A stretch of DNA of 61,614 nucleotides from Nitrospinaceae bacterium (GCA_028278405.1 JANQEK010000008.1:1-61614); one strand, 5' to 3'. Positions 9,283-21,717 are shown, numbered from the stretch's first letter. Numbers and translations are program-made. Notes: generated from the letters alone by a model not told the origin.

Positions 9283-9762
9283 ATGAATAAAAAAAGCCAA
9301 CAGACAGATGGAATTAAAATCATCTGCCAAAACAAAAAAGCCCGGCACAATTATCATATTGAGGACACGCTTGAAACAGGGGTCGTCCTACAGGGCACAG
9401 AGGTCAAAGCTCTGCGAGAAGGGAAAGCCAGTATGGCGGACTGTTATGCTGTGGTGGACCGTGAGGAAGTCTTTATGCTGCATTGCCATATCAGCCCGTA
9501 CACCCCGGCGCATGCTTTTAATCACGACCCGATGCGAAAGCGCAAACTCCTGCTCCATAAAAAGGAAATCGCAAAACTGATCGGCATCAGCCGGGAAAAA
9601 GGCCTCAACCTGATTCCTCTGAAACTGTACTTCAAAAACGGTAAGGTCAAAGTGGAGCTGGCCATCGCCAAAAGTAAAAAAGCCCATGACAAGCGGGAAA
9701 CCATCAAGAAGCGGGAGGCCGACCGCGAAATCTCCCGCGCCATGAAACGGGGCAAACCCTAG
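9283..9762 (+). CDS. smpB: SsrA-binding protein SmpB
   Basis: SmpB binds tmRNA and delivers it to stalled ribosomes for trans-translation. The 159-residue length is typical. Conserved family stretches are ARHNYHIEDTLETG, LQGTEVKALREGKA, the HISPY segment and the basic C-terminal tail (KKREADREISRAMKRGKP). The tail inserts into the ribosomal mRNA channel in studied SmpBs. The last 4 bp overlap tail-to-tail with the EamA gene on the other strand. No tmRNA gene is recognisable nearby. Confidence 0.96.
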   Translation: MNKKSQQTDGIKIICQNKKARHNYHIEDTLETGVVLQGTEVKALREGKASMADCYAVVDREEVFMLHCHISPYTPAHAFNHDPMRKRKLLLHKKEIAKLIGISREKGLNLIPLKLYFKNGKVKVELAIAKSKKAHDKRETIKKREADREISRAMKRGKP

Positions 9763-10652
9763 TCTTTGCGAAGAACCATGACGACCCCGAAAATAGCGGT
9801 ACAGGCACCGATATAACCCCATAATCCGATGATTTCAGGGGGCACCCAACCCGGTGCTACAAGAGGCAGGATGTGCATAACAATCAGCGTGATAAACGGG
9901 TTAAGTGAAATCACAACGCTGATCAGCCACAGGGGAATATAATTGACCGCTTCCGCCAGACATCCATAGGCCAGCAGAGTGTTCACACCCAGGAAAATCA
10001 TCAATACCCAACTGCCAATATTGGAATTGTTGAAATCGGTCCAGACAGCAACGGGAATCAACATCAGCGCAGCGGTGCCATAGACCAGTAGATTCAGCTG
10101 CTGTGCCTGATAGGATGCTGCCAGTTTTTTCTGAAACACCATGTATCCCACCCACAACAAGGCGGCTGCCTGTATGTACCAGGAAGCCTCTGTATAAACC
10201 TCGACCCCCCATTGTTGGCTCTGATCCCTGTAAAACAATACGAAACCAACAACAGCAATCACTAAACCGATGCCCTGATTCCGACTGAATCGTTCCTCAA
10301 ACAAAACCACCCCCAGGATTACCAGGAGCACCGGCGCGGTCTGAATGAGAATACCAGCGTTCGATGGACTACTGGTTTCGATGCCTTTTAGAAAATAATA
10401 ATAATTTCCGGCCAGAAACATTCCCCCGAGAATCCCAAACCCCGGCGGCGATTGGATGATCAGTTCCGGCTGCTTCTTTTGGAATTTCAAGAACAGGAAC
10501 AGCACCAGAAAGGCGAAGGTAAAACGGAACCAGACGATGCTGCCCCCGGAAAATTCCTTGAGGGCGATTTTCATCAGGATGGGCAGGAAACCCCACAGCA
10601 GTGCGGTGACCGATGCATAAGCAAGGCCCCGGACGTAATTCGACTTCTGCAT
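9759..10652 (-). CDS. EamA/DMT-family membrane transporter
   Basis: The 297-residue protein has about ten hydrophobic segments in two EamA repeats, each opening with a typical motif (LLWGFLPILMKIAL in the first; AALLWVGYMVFQKKLA in the second). The drug/metabolite transporter family exports amino acids, nucleotides or drugs; the substrate cannot be read from sequence. It starts 7 bp after hisH, so it is probably the last gene of the ispA-dxs-hisB-hisH operon. Confidence 0.85.
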   Translation of the reverse strand: MQKSNYVRGLAYASVTALLWGFLPILMKIALKEFSGGSIVWFRFTFAFLVLFLFLKFQKKQPELIIQSPPGFGILGGMFLAGNYYYFLKGIETSSPSNAGILIQTAPVLLVILGVVLFEERFSRNQGIGLVIAVVGFVLFYRDQSQQWGVEVYTEASWYIQAAALLWVGYMVFQKKLAASYQAQQLNLLVYGTAALMLIPVAVWTDFNNSNIGSWVLMIFLGVNTLLAYGCLAEAVNYIPLWLISVVISLNPFITLIVMHILPLVAPGWVPPEIIGLWGYIGACTAIFGVVMVLRKD

Positions 10653-10659
10653 GGTCCGG

Positions 10660-11274
10660 TCAGTTCAGGCGGGCAAATTTCTCCAGCATCGACAACCCCT
10701 GCTTCTGACTCTTTTCGGGATGAAACTGAAAGGCGTGAATATTTTCGTGCTGGATCCCGGACACGAACTCCACCCCGTATTGGGTGGTGGTGGCGATCAC
10801 ATCCCGGTTTTCGGGAACGACGTAATAGGAGTGCACAAAATAATAATAGGGGTGGGCATCCATTGAATCGAACAGCGGTGATGGTTTGTTGAGAGTCAGC
10901 GTATTCCATCCCATGTGCGGGACTTTTAAATCGGAATCCTCCGGAAAGTGAAACCGCTTGACTTTCCCCGGGAGAATTCCCAGCCCCTCCACGGTCCCGA
11001 ATTCAATACTCTGTTCGAACAGCAGTTGTAAACCGAGACAAATGCCTAGAAACGGCTTGCCGGATTGAATCGATTTGCGAACCACCTCTACCAATCCCAG
11101 ACGATCCAGATTATCCATGCAGTCCTTGAACGCCCCGACTCCGGGGAGAACCACCGAATCGGCATCCAGGATCGTTTGAGGCTGGCTGGACACTATTGCA
11201 TCGGCGCCCACAGCTTCCAGAGCCTTTTGCACGGAACGCAAATTGCCCATGCCATAGTCGATGATGGCGATCAT
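10660..11274 (-). CDS. hisH: Imidazole glycerol phosphate synthase, glutaminase subunit
   Basis: HisH releases ammonia from glutamine and passes it to HisF in histidine synthesis. The 204-residue class I amidotransferase keeps the triad C79 (in FLGICLGLQL), H185 and E187 (FHPEKSQ). PGVGAF forms the oxyanion-side loop. Its ATG directly follows the hisB stop, which points to tight co-expression. HisF is not in this window. Confidence 0.96.
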   Translation of the reverse strand: MIAIIDYGMGNLRSVQKALEAVGADAIVSSQPQTILDADSVVLPGVGAFKDCMDNLDRLGLVEVVRKSIQSGKPFLGICLGLQLLFEQSIEFGTVEGLGILPGKVKRFHFPEDSDLKVPHMGWNTLTLNKPSPLFDSMDAHPYYYFVHSYYVVPENRDVIATTTQYGVEFVSGIQHENIHAFQFHPEKSQKQGLSMLEKFARLN

Positions 11275-11859
11275 TTAAAGAGAGCCTTTGGTCGACGGAA
11301 TCGTGTTGGATCTGGGGTCCAGGGAGCTGGCCTGGTCCATCGCCTTGGCAAACGCCTTGAAAGAAGCTTCCACGACGTGATGCAGGTTGTTCCAGTAGGG
11401 AGAATTAAAATGCAGGGTGAGTCCGCAGTTGGCGGAAACCGCCTGGAAAAACTCCGGAACCAGTTCGACATCAAACTCACCCAGTTTCGCCTTGGGAAGG
11501 TCGATATTGAACACAAAGTAAGAACGACTCAGGTCCACCACGCAATTGACCAGCGCTTCATTTAAAGGCACGCTGGATTGCGCAAACCGACGGATTCCCT
11601 TCTTGTCTCCAAGGGCTTTTTCAAAGGCTTGACCCAATGTGATACCCAGATCTTCCACCGTGTGATGAAAATCAATGTGGGTATCGCCTTCTGCTTTTAC
11701 CGTGAGATCAAAATAACCGTGGCGGGACAACTGGGCCAACATGTGATCCATGAACGGAATCGGGGTTTGGATATCCCCCTGCCCTGTTCCGTCTAGGACC
11801 AGGCTGACTTCAATTTGAGTTTCGCTGGTAACACGTTTGATTTGAGAGCATCTATCCAT
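11275..11859 (-). CDS. hisB: Imidazoleglycerol-phosphate dehydratase
   Basis: This is the single-function HisB dehydratase (194 residues) with the two metal-binding HHxxE motifs HHTVEDLG and HHVVEASF. There is no HisB phosphatase domain. The frame is open for 36 codons upstream, but that region lies inside dxs. The ATG at 11859 gives MDRCSQIKRVTSET, the usual N-terminus, and overlaps the end of dxs by 8 bp, so translational coupling to dxs is likely. Confidence 0.95.
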   Translation of the reverse strand: MDRCSQIKRVTSETQIEVSLVLDGTGQGDIQTPIPFMDHMLAQLSRHGYFDLTVKAEGDTHIDFHHTVEDLGITLGQAFEKALGDKKGIRRFAQSSVPLNEALVNCVVDLSRSYFVFNIDLPKAKLGEFDVELVPEFFQAVSANCGLTLHFNSPYWNNLHHVVEASFKAFAKAMDQASSLDPRSNTIPSTKGSL

Positions 11860-13873
11860 TGACCGGCTGTATTTCTTTCCCTTTATCCTTTTTGCCATTG
11901 GAGGAAGGTGCTTGATTTCCTCCGTTTTGGCCGTTTCCGCCGTTTCCATGGATTTCTTTTTTACCATTACCGGAAATCGGGACGGCCCCGAGAACGGTAG
12001 TATTATAAAACTCTTGAACCGTGTTGAAAAGGCTTTCCGGGTCCAAATTCAAATCTTTTCGAACCAGCGCCGGAGCCCCATGCTCAATGACTTTATCGGC
12101 CGCGCCGATACATTTCAGCAGGACGTTTTTCTCCGGGACATGCTCGTTGACTTCTTCCAGAACCGCCGAGCCGAAGCCGCCCTGCAGGGCATGCTCTTCC
12201 AGTGTCACCATACATTTTGTAGAACGCGCATAACGGCAAATCAGATCGGTATCCAAAGGCTTCACAAACCGGGCATTGATTACAGCCACGCTGAGGCCCT
12301 CACCTTCCAGAGACTTGGCAAGCTCTTGAGCCGGTTGCACCATATGACCGTAAGCGATCAACGCAATATCGTTCCCATCCTGAATCACTTCACCCTTGCC
12401 GATTTCCAGCTCTTTCATTTCCGGATCTATGGGCACGCCCAAGCCAGCTCCTCGCGGATACCGTACGGCAGCGGGACCGGGATGATAAACACAGGTTTTC
12501 AGCATATGGCGCAATTCATTTTCATCTTTCGGAGCCATGATGACCATATTGGGCAGCGTCCGCAAATAGGCGATGTCGTACAGCCCCTGGTGAGTTGCAC
12601 CATCCTCGCCGACAATGCCGGCCCGGTCCATAGCAAACGTCACCGGAATGTTCATGAGACAGATGTCATGAACCACCTGGTCGTACGCTCTTTGCAGAAA
12701 CGTGGAATAAATGGCAATAACCGGCCGCAATCCTTCCAGAGCCAGGCCGCCGGCAAAATCAACGGCATGCTGTTCGGCCATACCGACATCGAAGGTGCGG
12801 TCTGGAAAAGCCTGCCCGAATTTACTGATTCCCGTACCTGAAGGCATGGCGGCGGTGATGCCGACAATCTTTTCATCTTGTTTTGCCAAATCGATCAGGG
12901 CATCTGCAAACACAGCCGTGTACGCCGGATTGGATTTCTTTTTCAGAAAGGCGCCGGTTTTGATGTCAAAAGGCGATGCGCCATGCCAGATTTCAGCCTT
13001 TTCCTCGGCCACCTGGTAACCCTTGCCCTTACGTGTGATCACGTGGACCAGCGTCGGACCCTTGGCGCCTTTAAGGTCCTCCAGGTTTTCAATCAAGGCC
13101 TCGGTATCGTGCCCGTCCAGCGGACCCACATAACGAAATCCCAGGTCTTCAAACAACCGCCCAGGGATGAAGACACCTTTGATGGCGTCGTCAATTTTAT
13201 GAGCAAAATTCGATATGTTTTTTCCAACTCCGGGAATTGATTGCAGCATCTCGTCGATTTGCCCCTTGATTTTCCGCATGACCTGCCCGGTCATGATCTG
13301 GCTCAAATGCGCCGACATACCGCCGACGTTGGTGGAAATCGACATTTCGTTATCATTCAGGATAACGATCATGTTGCTTTTCAGATGACCGGTGTGGTTC
13401 AGACCCTCAAAAGCCATGCCTGCAGTCAGCGACCCGTCGCCGATCACCGCAACCACTTCGTTGTCTTCCTGTTTGAGGTCGCGCGCTTTGGCAAAAGCGA
13501 TTGCGGCGGAAATCGAGGTCCCGCCATGACCACAGTTCCAATGATCGTGCTCGTTTTCTTCGCGCTTGGTGAACCCGCTCAACCCTTCGTGTTGCCGGAG
13601 GGTATGGAACTGGTCCCGCCTGCCGGTCAACAGTTTATGAACATAGCTTTGATGACCCACATCCCAGACAAACTTGTCCCGGGGGCTGTCAAATACGTAA
13701 TGCATGGCCATCGTCAATTCCACGATGCCCAGGTTGGAGCCCAGGTGTCCGCCGGTTTTGGATATTGTCGATAAAAGAGTCTCCCGTATTTCGGTTGCCA
13801 AAACAGGGAGATCCTCCTTCTTGATTTTCTTCAAGTCCTGAGGACTGTTGATTCCATCTAAGAGCCTGCTCAT
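11852..13873 (-). CDS. dxs: 1-deoxy-D-xylulose-5-phosphate synthase
   Basis: DXS condenses pyruvate and glyceraldehyde-3-phosphate, the first step of the MEP isoprenoid pathway. The transketolase-like protein shows HLGSNLGIVELT, the thiamine diphosphate motif GDGSLTAGMAFEGLN...N, the catalytic-region DRAGIVGEDGATHQG and a C-terminal transketolase domain. At 673 residues it exceeds the usual 620-640. The excess is a Gly/Asn/Lys-rich low-complexity tail over the last 45 or so residues. It follows ispA by 12 bp and overlaps hisB by 8 bp. Confidence 0.96.
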   Translation of the reverse strand: MSRLLDGINSPQDLKKIKKEDLPVLATEIRETLLSTISKTGGHLGSNLGIVELTMAMHYVFDSPRDKFVWDVGHQSYVHKLLTGRRDQFHTLRQHEGLSGFTKREENEHDHWNCGHGGTSISAAIAFAKARDLKQEDNEVVAVIGDGSLTAGMAFEGLNHTGHLKSNMIVILNDNEMSISTNVGGMSAHLSQIMTGQVMRKIKGQIDEMLQSIPGVGKNISNFAHKIDDAIKGVFIPGRLFEDLGFRYVGPLDGHDTEALIENLEDLKGAKGPTLVHVITRKGKGYQVAEEKAEIWHGASPFDIKTGAFLKKKSNPAYTAVFADALIDLAKQDEKIVGITAAMPSGTGISKFGQAFPDRTFDVGMAEQHAVDFAGGLALEGLRPVIAIYSTFLQRAYDQVVHDICLMNIPVTFAMDRAGIVGEDGATHQGLYDIAYLRTLPNMVIMAPKDENELRHMLKTCVYHPGPAAVRYPRGAGLGVPIDPEMKELEIGKGEVIQDGNDIALIAYGHMVQPAQELAKSLEGEGLSVAVINARFVKPLDTDLICRYARSTKCMVTLEEHALQGGFGSAVLEEVNEHVPEKNVLLKCIGAADKVIEHGAPALVRKDLNLDPESLFNTVQEFYNTTVLGAVPISGNGKKEIHGNGGNGQNGGNQAPSSNGKKDKGKEIQPVNG

Positions 13874-13885
13874 ATTAAATCCATA

Positions 13886-14806
13886 TCAAAAGGTGCGTTG
13901 GACGAAAAAACGGGCAATCTCGCGCAGAGGATCGGCTCGTTCGTCAAATTCTTCCAGGCATTCCAAAGCCTCATCCACCAGTGATTCGGCTTTCTTTTTG
14001 GAATCCTCCAAACCAAACAAAGCCGGGTACGTGGCCTTGTCCTTATCGATATCACTACCGATATCTTTTCCCAGTTCTTTTTTATCACCCACGATATCCA
14101 GGATATCGTCAATAATCTGAAAGGCCAGACCGATATGTGCACCATATCGGGAAAGCGCTCCCAGTTGGGAATGCGAAGCGCCGCTCAATATTGCTCCGCT
14201 GCGTACGCAGGCCTTGAAAAAGAAGCCTGTTTTATAAATATGGATGTACTCCAAAGTTGAAGCATCAACTTCTTTTCCTTCTGATTCCAAATCCACCACT
14301 TGACCGCCGATCACTCCCGTAGAGCTCATCGCCTTGGCGATTTCCTGCGAGGACCTGAGAATGTTTTTGTGGGAAATGGCCTCCATCTGATGAGGATTGG
14401 TCATCAACACAAAAGCCTGGGTCAACAACGCGTCGCCGGCCAGAATGGCAATCGCTTCACCAAAAACTTTGTGGTTGGTCGGTTTCCCTCTCCTCAGGCT
14501 GTCATTGTCGAGAGCGGGGAGATCGTCATGAATCAACGTGTAGGTATGAAGGAACTCGACCGCCACTGCAAATGGCAAGACATCGTTTCGGTTCCCTCCT
14601 ACGGCCTCCGCTGCAGCAATGAGAAGGCTGGGCCGTAACCTCTTCCCTCCAGCAAACAAACTGTAGTGCATGGATTCATGAATACTTTGGGGGTATCCAC
14701 TTTTTTCCGGCAAAAACTGAGGTATAGCTTTATCGATAAATTCTTTGCATTCCCCCAGGTATTTTTTGGCGAGTACTCTTTCTGTGGATTGGGTCACCGG
14801 CACCAT
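13886..14806 (-). CDS. ispA: Geranyl/farnesyl diphosphate synthase (short-chain polyprenyl synthase)
   Basis: This 306-residue all-helical prenyltransferase carries the first aspartate-rich motif DDLPALDND and the second DDILD. SLFAGGKRLRP and RRGKPTNHK substrate-binding segments are also present. The family builds C15 (or C20) diphosphates from IPP and DMAPP; exact chain length cannot be assigned. It is first in an operon with dxs, so two isoprenoid enzymes are co-expressed with hisB and hisH. No xseB-like gene precedes it, although that is common elsewhere. Confidence 0.93.
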   Translation of the reverse strand: MVPVTQSTERVLAKKYLGECKEFIDKAIPQFLPEKSGYPQSIHESMHYSLFAGGKRLRPSLLIAAAEAVGGNRNDVLPFAVAVEFLHTYTLIHDDLPALDNDSLRRGKPTNHKVFGEAIAILAGDALLTQAFVLMTNPHQMEAISHKNILRSSQEIAKAMSSTGVIGGQVVDLESEGKEVDASTLEYIHIYKTGFFFKACVRSGAILSGASHSQLGALSRYGAHIGLAFQIIDDILDIVGDKKELGKDIGSDIDKDKATYPALFGLEDSKKKAESLVDEALECLEEFDERADPLREIARFFVQRTF

Positions 14807-15303
14807 TTAAGCCCCTAAAGTATCGTAATATAAAATGTTAGCACACATTCTACCTCAGTCAACCTTTATTCAAAACCGAAGCTTGCCGCCTCCTCTCCAA
14901 GGCCTTAACCTTGCGAATATCCACAGCATTCGTGTCGCGATTTTGTGCCAATCCTTACATCTTTTTGCAGTGAACGAGAAAACTTCTCAACCTCTCGCCC
15001 GGTAAAAAATGAGCAAAACGCCTGAACAGACTAATCTTTTTTCGAAGAGTGCAAGCACCCCAAAAGAGGTTGATGGCGATTTTCTCACCAAACTTAAACT
15101 TGGGATACTCTTCCATATGATCCGATTCCTCAATAAATCAGTTTCTTTGCTTGAGCGAAACACTTAAAATGTCGAAAAGACATAACGTATTGACAAAACA
15201 GGAAAATCCCTTTTTCATAGATTAAAGACTTTTGTTTCGAAAAATCGCTGACTAAATCTATGCCGCTCCCCAACCCGCTTGCTCCAATCCCAAGGAGTGC
15301 TTT
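14807..15303. other. Intergenic region between ispA and nhaD
   Basis: These 497 bp separate divergent genes. The ispA promoter candidate lies at the left end. A perfect TTGACA at 15190-15195 lacks a good -10 at normal spacing (TTTCAT or TTCATA), so an nhaD promoter is only possible. A 53-codon ORF (15009-15170, +) starts MSKTPEQTNLF but has no ribosome binding site and no family I know, so I do not call it. No RNA gene is recognisable. Confidence 0.6.
14835..14862 (-). promoter_or_regulatory. Candidate promoter of the ispA-dxs-hisBH operon
   Basis: On the minus strand TTGACT (14862-14857), a 16-bp spacer and TAACAT (14840-14835) lie about 29 bp before the ispA ATG. A TG immediately before the -10 gives an extended -10 character. 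Confidence 0.4.
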
Positions 15304-16638
15304 ATGGAATCGATGACCACCACATGGGTGGGTTATCTCTCTTTGATGATATTTGTTCTGGGTTATTCCCTGGTCGTCATCGAAGAAAAAATTCATATGA
15401 GAAAATCCAAGCCCGTTATCCTGGCGGGTTGTCTCATGTGGTTTTTCATCGGTCTCTATGAATCCCTGAACGGCCACAGCAACAGCGAGGCTCACGACTA
15501 TGTAAAGCATCTCATCGCAGAAATAGGAGAGCTATTCTTTTTTCTGCTTGCCGCCATGACCTATATCGATACTCTGGCCGAACGAAATGTTTTCAACTCC
15601 TTGCGCTCATGGCTACTGAGAAAAGGATTGGGATTCCGTTCCCTGTTCTGGGCAACCGGAGTTATAACCTTTTTCCTGTCTCCTTTGGCTGACAACTTGA
15701 CCAGCGCTTTACTGATGTCTACTGTCGCTCTCGCAGTAAGCGGCGGTAATTCAAAATTCATCGTTCTTTCTTTTATCAATATTGTCGTTGCCGCCAATGC
15801 GGGAGGCGCCTGGAGTCCGTTCGGCGACATCACCACATTAATGGTCTGGACTTCGGGAAAAGTTGAAACTGTACAGTTCGCTTATCTCATGCTTCCTTCG
15901 TTGATCAATTGGATTGTACCGGCGTCATGCATGTTCTTCTTTGTACCCGACGAAACCCCTGAAAGTCCTTCAGAGGAAATTCATTTAAAACCGGGCGCCA
16001 AAGTGATTATCGTAATGGGTATCTGCACCATCGCTACCGCCGTTAGCTTTCACCAGTTCTTTCACTTACCTCCGTTTCTGGGCATGATGCTCGGCCTGGG
16101 CGCACTCATGATGTTTGGATATTATCTGAAACGCTGGGGCGACAAACCTTTGAGAAAAGAATTGGGCATTCCCGAAGGGCGCGAAGTGGAACACCGCCAT
16201 TTCGATATTTTTGATAAAATTGCAGCCATCGAATTTGATACCCTGTTGTTCTTCTTCGGTGTACTCACTGCTGTCGGCGCTCTGCAATACCTCGGTTATC
16301 TTGCTCTGATCAGTAAAAATTTGTACGAGACCATCGGGCCCACCTGGTCCAATATTATCGTGGGCATCCTTTCCGCGATCGTCGACAACATTCCCATCAT
16401 GTTCGCCGTATTAAAAATGGACCCCGCGATGGGCATCGACCAGTGGCTGTTGATCACACTGACTGCTGGAGTGGGGGGCAGCCTTTTATCCGTCGGTTCT
16501 GCCGCCGGAGTGGCGGTGATGGGTGTCGACCGGAAAAATTATACATTCCTCTCTCACATGAAATGGTCGTGGGCCATTGGCCTGGGCTACGCGGCGAGCA
16601 TTCTTTCCTGGTATTGGGTCACGGGAAGCCTGCGTTGA
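15304..16638 (+). CDS. nhaD: NhaD-family sodium/proton antiporter
   Basis: The 444-residue protein has about twelve membrane segments of the ion transporter superfamily. It carries NhaD landmarks such as LSPLADNLTSALL, NAGGAWSPFGDITTLM in the first half and IVDNIPIMFAVL plus GGSLLSVGSAAGVAVMG in the second. NhaD extrudes sodium (or lithium) in exchange for protons, which suits a saline habitat. AAGGAG lies 7 nt before the ATG. It ends 12 bp from the convergent comF gene. Confidence 0.9.
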   Translation: MESMTTTWVGYLSLMIFVLGYSLVVIEEKIHMRKSKPVILAGCLMWFFIGLYESLNGHSNSEAHDYVKHLIAEIGELFFFLLAAMTYIDTLAERNVFNSLRSWLLRKGLGFRSLFWATGVITFFLSPLADNLTSALLMSTVALAVSGGNSKFIVLSFINIVVAANAGGAWSPFGDITTLMVWTSGKVETVQFAYLMLPSLINWIVPASCMFFFVPDETPESPSEEIHLKPGAKVIIVMGICTIATAVSFHQFFHLPPFLGMMLGLGALMMFGYYLKRWGDKPLRKELGIPEGREVEHRHFDIFDKIAAIEFDTLLFFFGVLTAVGALQYLGYLALISKNLYETIGPTWSNIIVGILSAIVDNIPIMFAVLKMDPAMGIDQWLLITLTAGVGGSLLSVGSAAGVAVMGVDRKNYTFLSHMKWSWAIGLGYAASILSWYWVTGSLR

Positions 16639-16650
16639 TTCACTTTGAAT

Positions 16651-17406
16651 TCAAGCTCTCGCCAGGGTGAAGACCTGCACGCGCCCGGCTTTCGCTTTCT
16701 TCAATACCCGCGTCACTTCGTTCACTGTCGCACCGGTGGTGAACACATCATCGACCAGCAGAATATTTTCATCAGACACCGCATCTGGACCCACCACTTC
16801 AAACGCACCCCGCACATTCTGATAGCGTTCCTCCCGACTCTTACGAGTCTGTGGAAGCGTGTCCCGGGTACGTTTCAGGGGCCGGGTCAAGAGAGGCAAG
16901 CCCAGAATTTCCGCTATCTTATGTGCCAGAACAAATGATTGGTCGAACCCACGCTCTTTGAGTTTTTTAACGTGTAAAGGCACCGAGGCCACAGTGTACC
17001 CCTGGTATTGCTCCCGGCAAGTCTCAAAATAATCCCGTAGAAAGGGTTCGATCTCACCGATCACCCCCGGTTGGTTGCGGTATTTATAAAAATGAATCAG
17101 CTCTTTTAAAACCGAATCGTACAATCCGAGAGAACGAGCCCGATCAAAACGAAACCCTCCCTTGCGGCACCAACCGCATTCGAATCCCTCTACCGGATAA
17201 TCGTAATCGATGTCTGCAGGAATTCCACAGGTGTCGCAAATCGGATCGTCGATCACGAAGAGATCTTCCCGGCACAACCCGCACAAATAGTCCCCTCCGT
17301 TTTTTCGGCTGAGACCGCAACCAACACAACTGCGCGGAAACACGATGTTCACGATTGATTCACAAACTCGGGACACGTGGGGGTTTTGGAGGAATTGGTT
17401 TATCAT
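16651..17406 (-). CDS. comF: ComF-family phosphoribosyltransferase-like protein
   Basis: The 251-residue protein starts with a double zinc ribbon (CVGCG...LCGLC, CDTCG...CGWC; about residues 27-80) and ends with a type I phosphoribosyltransferase fold. The PRPP-loop motif is LLVDDVFTTGATVNE. ComF proteins take part in handling transforming single-stranded DNA in competent bacteria. They are also widespread in species not known to be competent. No other competence gene is nearby. Confidence 0.9.
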   Translation of the reverse strand: MINQFLQNPHVSRVCESIVNIVFPRSCVGCGLSRKNGGDYLCGLCREDLFVIDDPICDTCGIPADIDYDYPVEGFECGWCRKGGFRFDRARSLGLYDSVLKELIHFYKYRNQPGVIGEIEPFLRDYFETCREQYQGYTVASVPLHVKKLKERGFDQSFVLAHKIAEILGLPLLTRPLKRTRDTLPQTRKSREERYQNVRGAFEVVGPDAVSDENILLVDDVFTTGATVNEVTRVLKKAKAGRVQVFTLARA

Positions 17407-17514
17407 GTCATTCGCCAGGACTTTGTGATAAAGTTTTTTGCTTTGGTAGGATTGCGCATTATATCACGCAAGCTGAAACCCCAACCTGATGCCCCTAACC
17501 CATTGAATTTAAAG

Positions 17515-18705
17515 ATGAATAAGGAAATCACCCAATTGACCGAACGCCATGTGGCCGCCACTTATGGACGTTACCCAATTGCTCTCATTAAGGGCAAGGG
17601 GATGCATGTCTGGGACGCATCGGGAAACAAATATCTCGACTTTGTCGCCGGGGTCGCAGTGGACAGCCTCGGGCATTGCCCGCCCCGGGTAGTGCAGGCA
17701 ATCCGTAAACAGGCCGGACAATTGCTTCACGTTTCCAACTGGTTTCACATTGAACCGCAGGCGCGGCTCGCGGCGGAAATCACCCGGTTGAGTTTTGGCA
17801 ACAAAGTTTTTTTCTGCAATAGCGGAACCGAGGCCAACGAAGGCGCCATTAAACTTGCTCGACGGTTTTATGTCGATCAGGGACAAAAAAACAAAACTGA
17901 AATCATCACCACCTATAAAGCGTTTCACGGACGAACTTTGGGTGCAATGAGCGCCACTCCGCAGGAAAAAATTCAAAAAGGATTCGGTCCGCTGGTGCCG
18001 AGTTTTAAATATGTCCCGTTCGATGATATCGCGGCCATGAAAAAAGCGATCACCGCCAAAACCTGCGCGGTGATGGTGGAACCCATTCAGGGCGAAAGCG
18101 GCGTCAACATCCCTGACAAAAAATATTTGAAAGAATTGCGAAAGCTTTGCACCAAGCGGAATGTCTTGTTGATTCTGGATGAAATTCAAACCGGGTTCGG
18201 GCGAACCGGCCACTTGTTCGCGTATCAGGGATTCGGAGCGAAACCGGACATTATGACACTCGCTAAGGGTCTCGGCGCCGGAGTACCCATCGGCGCGCTG
18301 GTGATGACGAATCGAGTGGCGAAATCGCTCGGACCGGGAACCCACGGCAGTACCTTCGGTGGTAATCCGCTGGTGTGCGCGGCCGCTCTGGCATCGGTCG
18401 ACATCGTGGGTCAAAAGGATTTCCTTAAAAACGTGCGCGATACCGGAAAATATTTTCTTTCACGGCTGAAGGAATTGTCCCGAAAATTTTCGATCATTAA
18501 AGAAGTCCGGGGTATGGGACTGATCCTGGCGATCGATATCGACGGCTCATCCGCCGCCGTGGCCAAGGATTGTATGGAGCAAGGAATTCTGGTAAACAGT
18601 ATTCAGCCGGGGACCCTGCGGTTCATCCCCCCCCTGATCGTGTCGCAAAAAAACATCGACACTTTGATCCGGGTCCTGACCAAAAGCCTGGCCCGACTTT
18701 CATAA
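17515..18705 (+). CDS. argD: Acetylornithine aminotransferase (class III aminotransferase)
   Basis: This PLP enzyme makes N-acetylornithine in arginine synthesis, and many family members also act in lysine synthesis. Motifs include FCNSGTEANEGAIKLAR, HGRTLGAMS, the ILDEIQTGFGRTG active-site segment, the PLP lysine in TLAKGLGAG, and HGSTFGGNPL. The open frame extends 46 codons upstream into the comF start region. The ATG at 17515 (MNKEITQLTERHV) gives the standard length of 396. ornithine/GABA-type relatives cannot be excluded. Confidence 0.9.
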   Translation: MNKEITQLTERHVAATYGRYPIALIKGKGMHVWDASGNKYLDFVAGVAVDSLGHCPPRVVQAIRKQAGQLLHVSNWFHIEPQARLAAEITRLSFGNKVFFCNSGTEANEGAIKLARRFYVDQGQKNKTEIITTYKAFHGRTLGAMSATPQEKIQKGFGPLVPSFKYVPFDDIAAMKKAITAKTCAVMVEPIQGESGVNIPDKKYLKELRKLCTKRNVLLILDEIQTGFGRTGHLFAYQGFGAKPDIMTLAKGLGAGVPIGALVMTNRVAKSLGPGTHGSTFGGNPLVCAAALASVDIVGQKDFLKNVRDTGKYFLSRLKELSRKFSIIKEVRGMGLILAIDIDGSSAAVAKDCMEQGILVNSIQPGTLRFIPPLIVSQKNIDTLIRVLTKSLARLS

Positions 18706-18738
18706 CGAACGTTACCTATTCAACAGAAGGTGATGTCC

Positions 18739-21613
<2,875 letters not shown>

Positions 21614-21621
21614 TGCGAATC

Positions 21622-21652
21622 GAATGTCCCCAAACGGCCAATAGCGGACTTT
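21622..21652 (+). repeat. Degenerate copy of a short intergenic repeat
   Basis: GAATGTCC at 21622-21629 followed by CGGCCAATAGCGGACTTT at 21635-21652 resembles the two halves of the element at 22169-22213, with the middle deleted. It lies directly behind tgt. Confidence 0.45.
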
Positions 21653-21717
21653 CGGATGTGGTACAAATTTTAGGTCAGATCACCGGAGTTACCTTCGGGA
21701 GGCCCCGATTCTACTCA

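Noticed and set aside
11912-12841. 309-codon plus-strand frame within dxs
   Set aside because: Antisense shadow of a conserved enzyme gene; composition and residue pattern are not protein-like.
15009-15170. 53-codon plus-strand frame before nhaD
   Set aside because: No ribosome binding site and no known family; a frame of this length is expected by chance.
17509-18414. 301-codon minus-strand frame within argD
   Set aside because: Antisense to argD with no recognisable domain or start signal.
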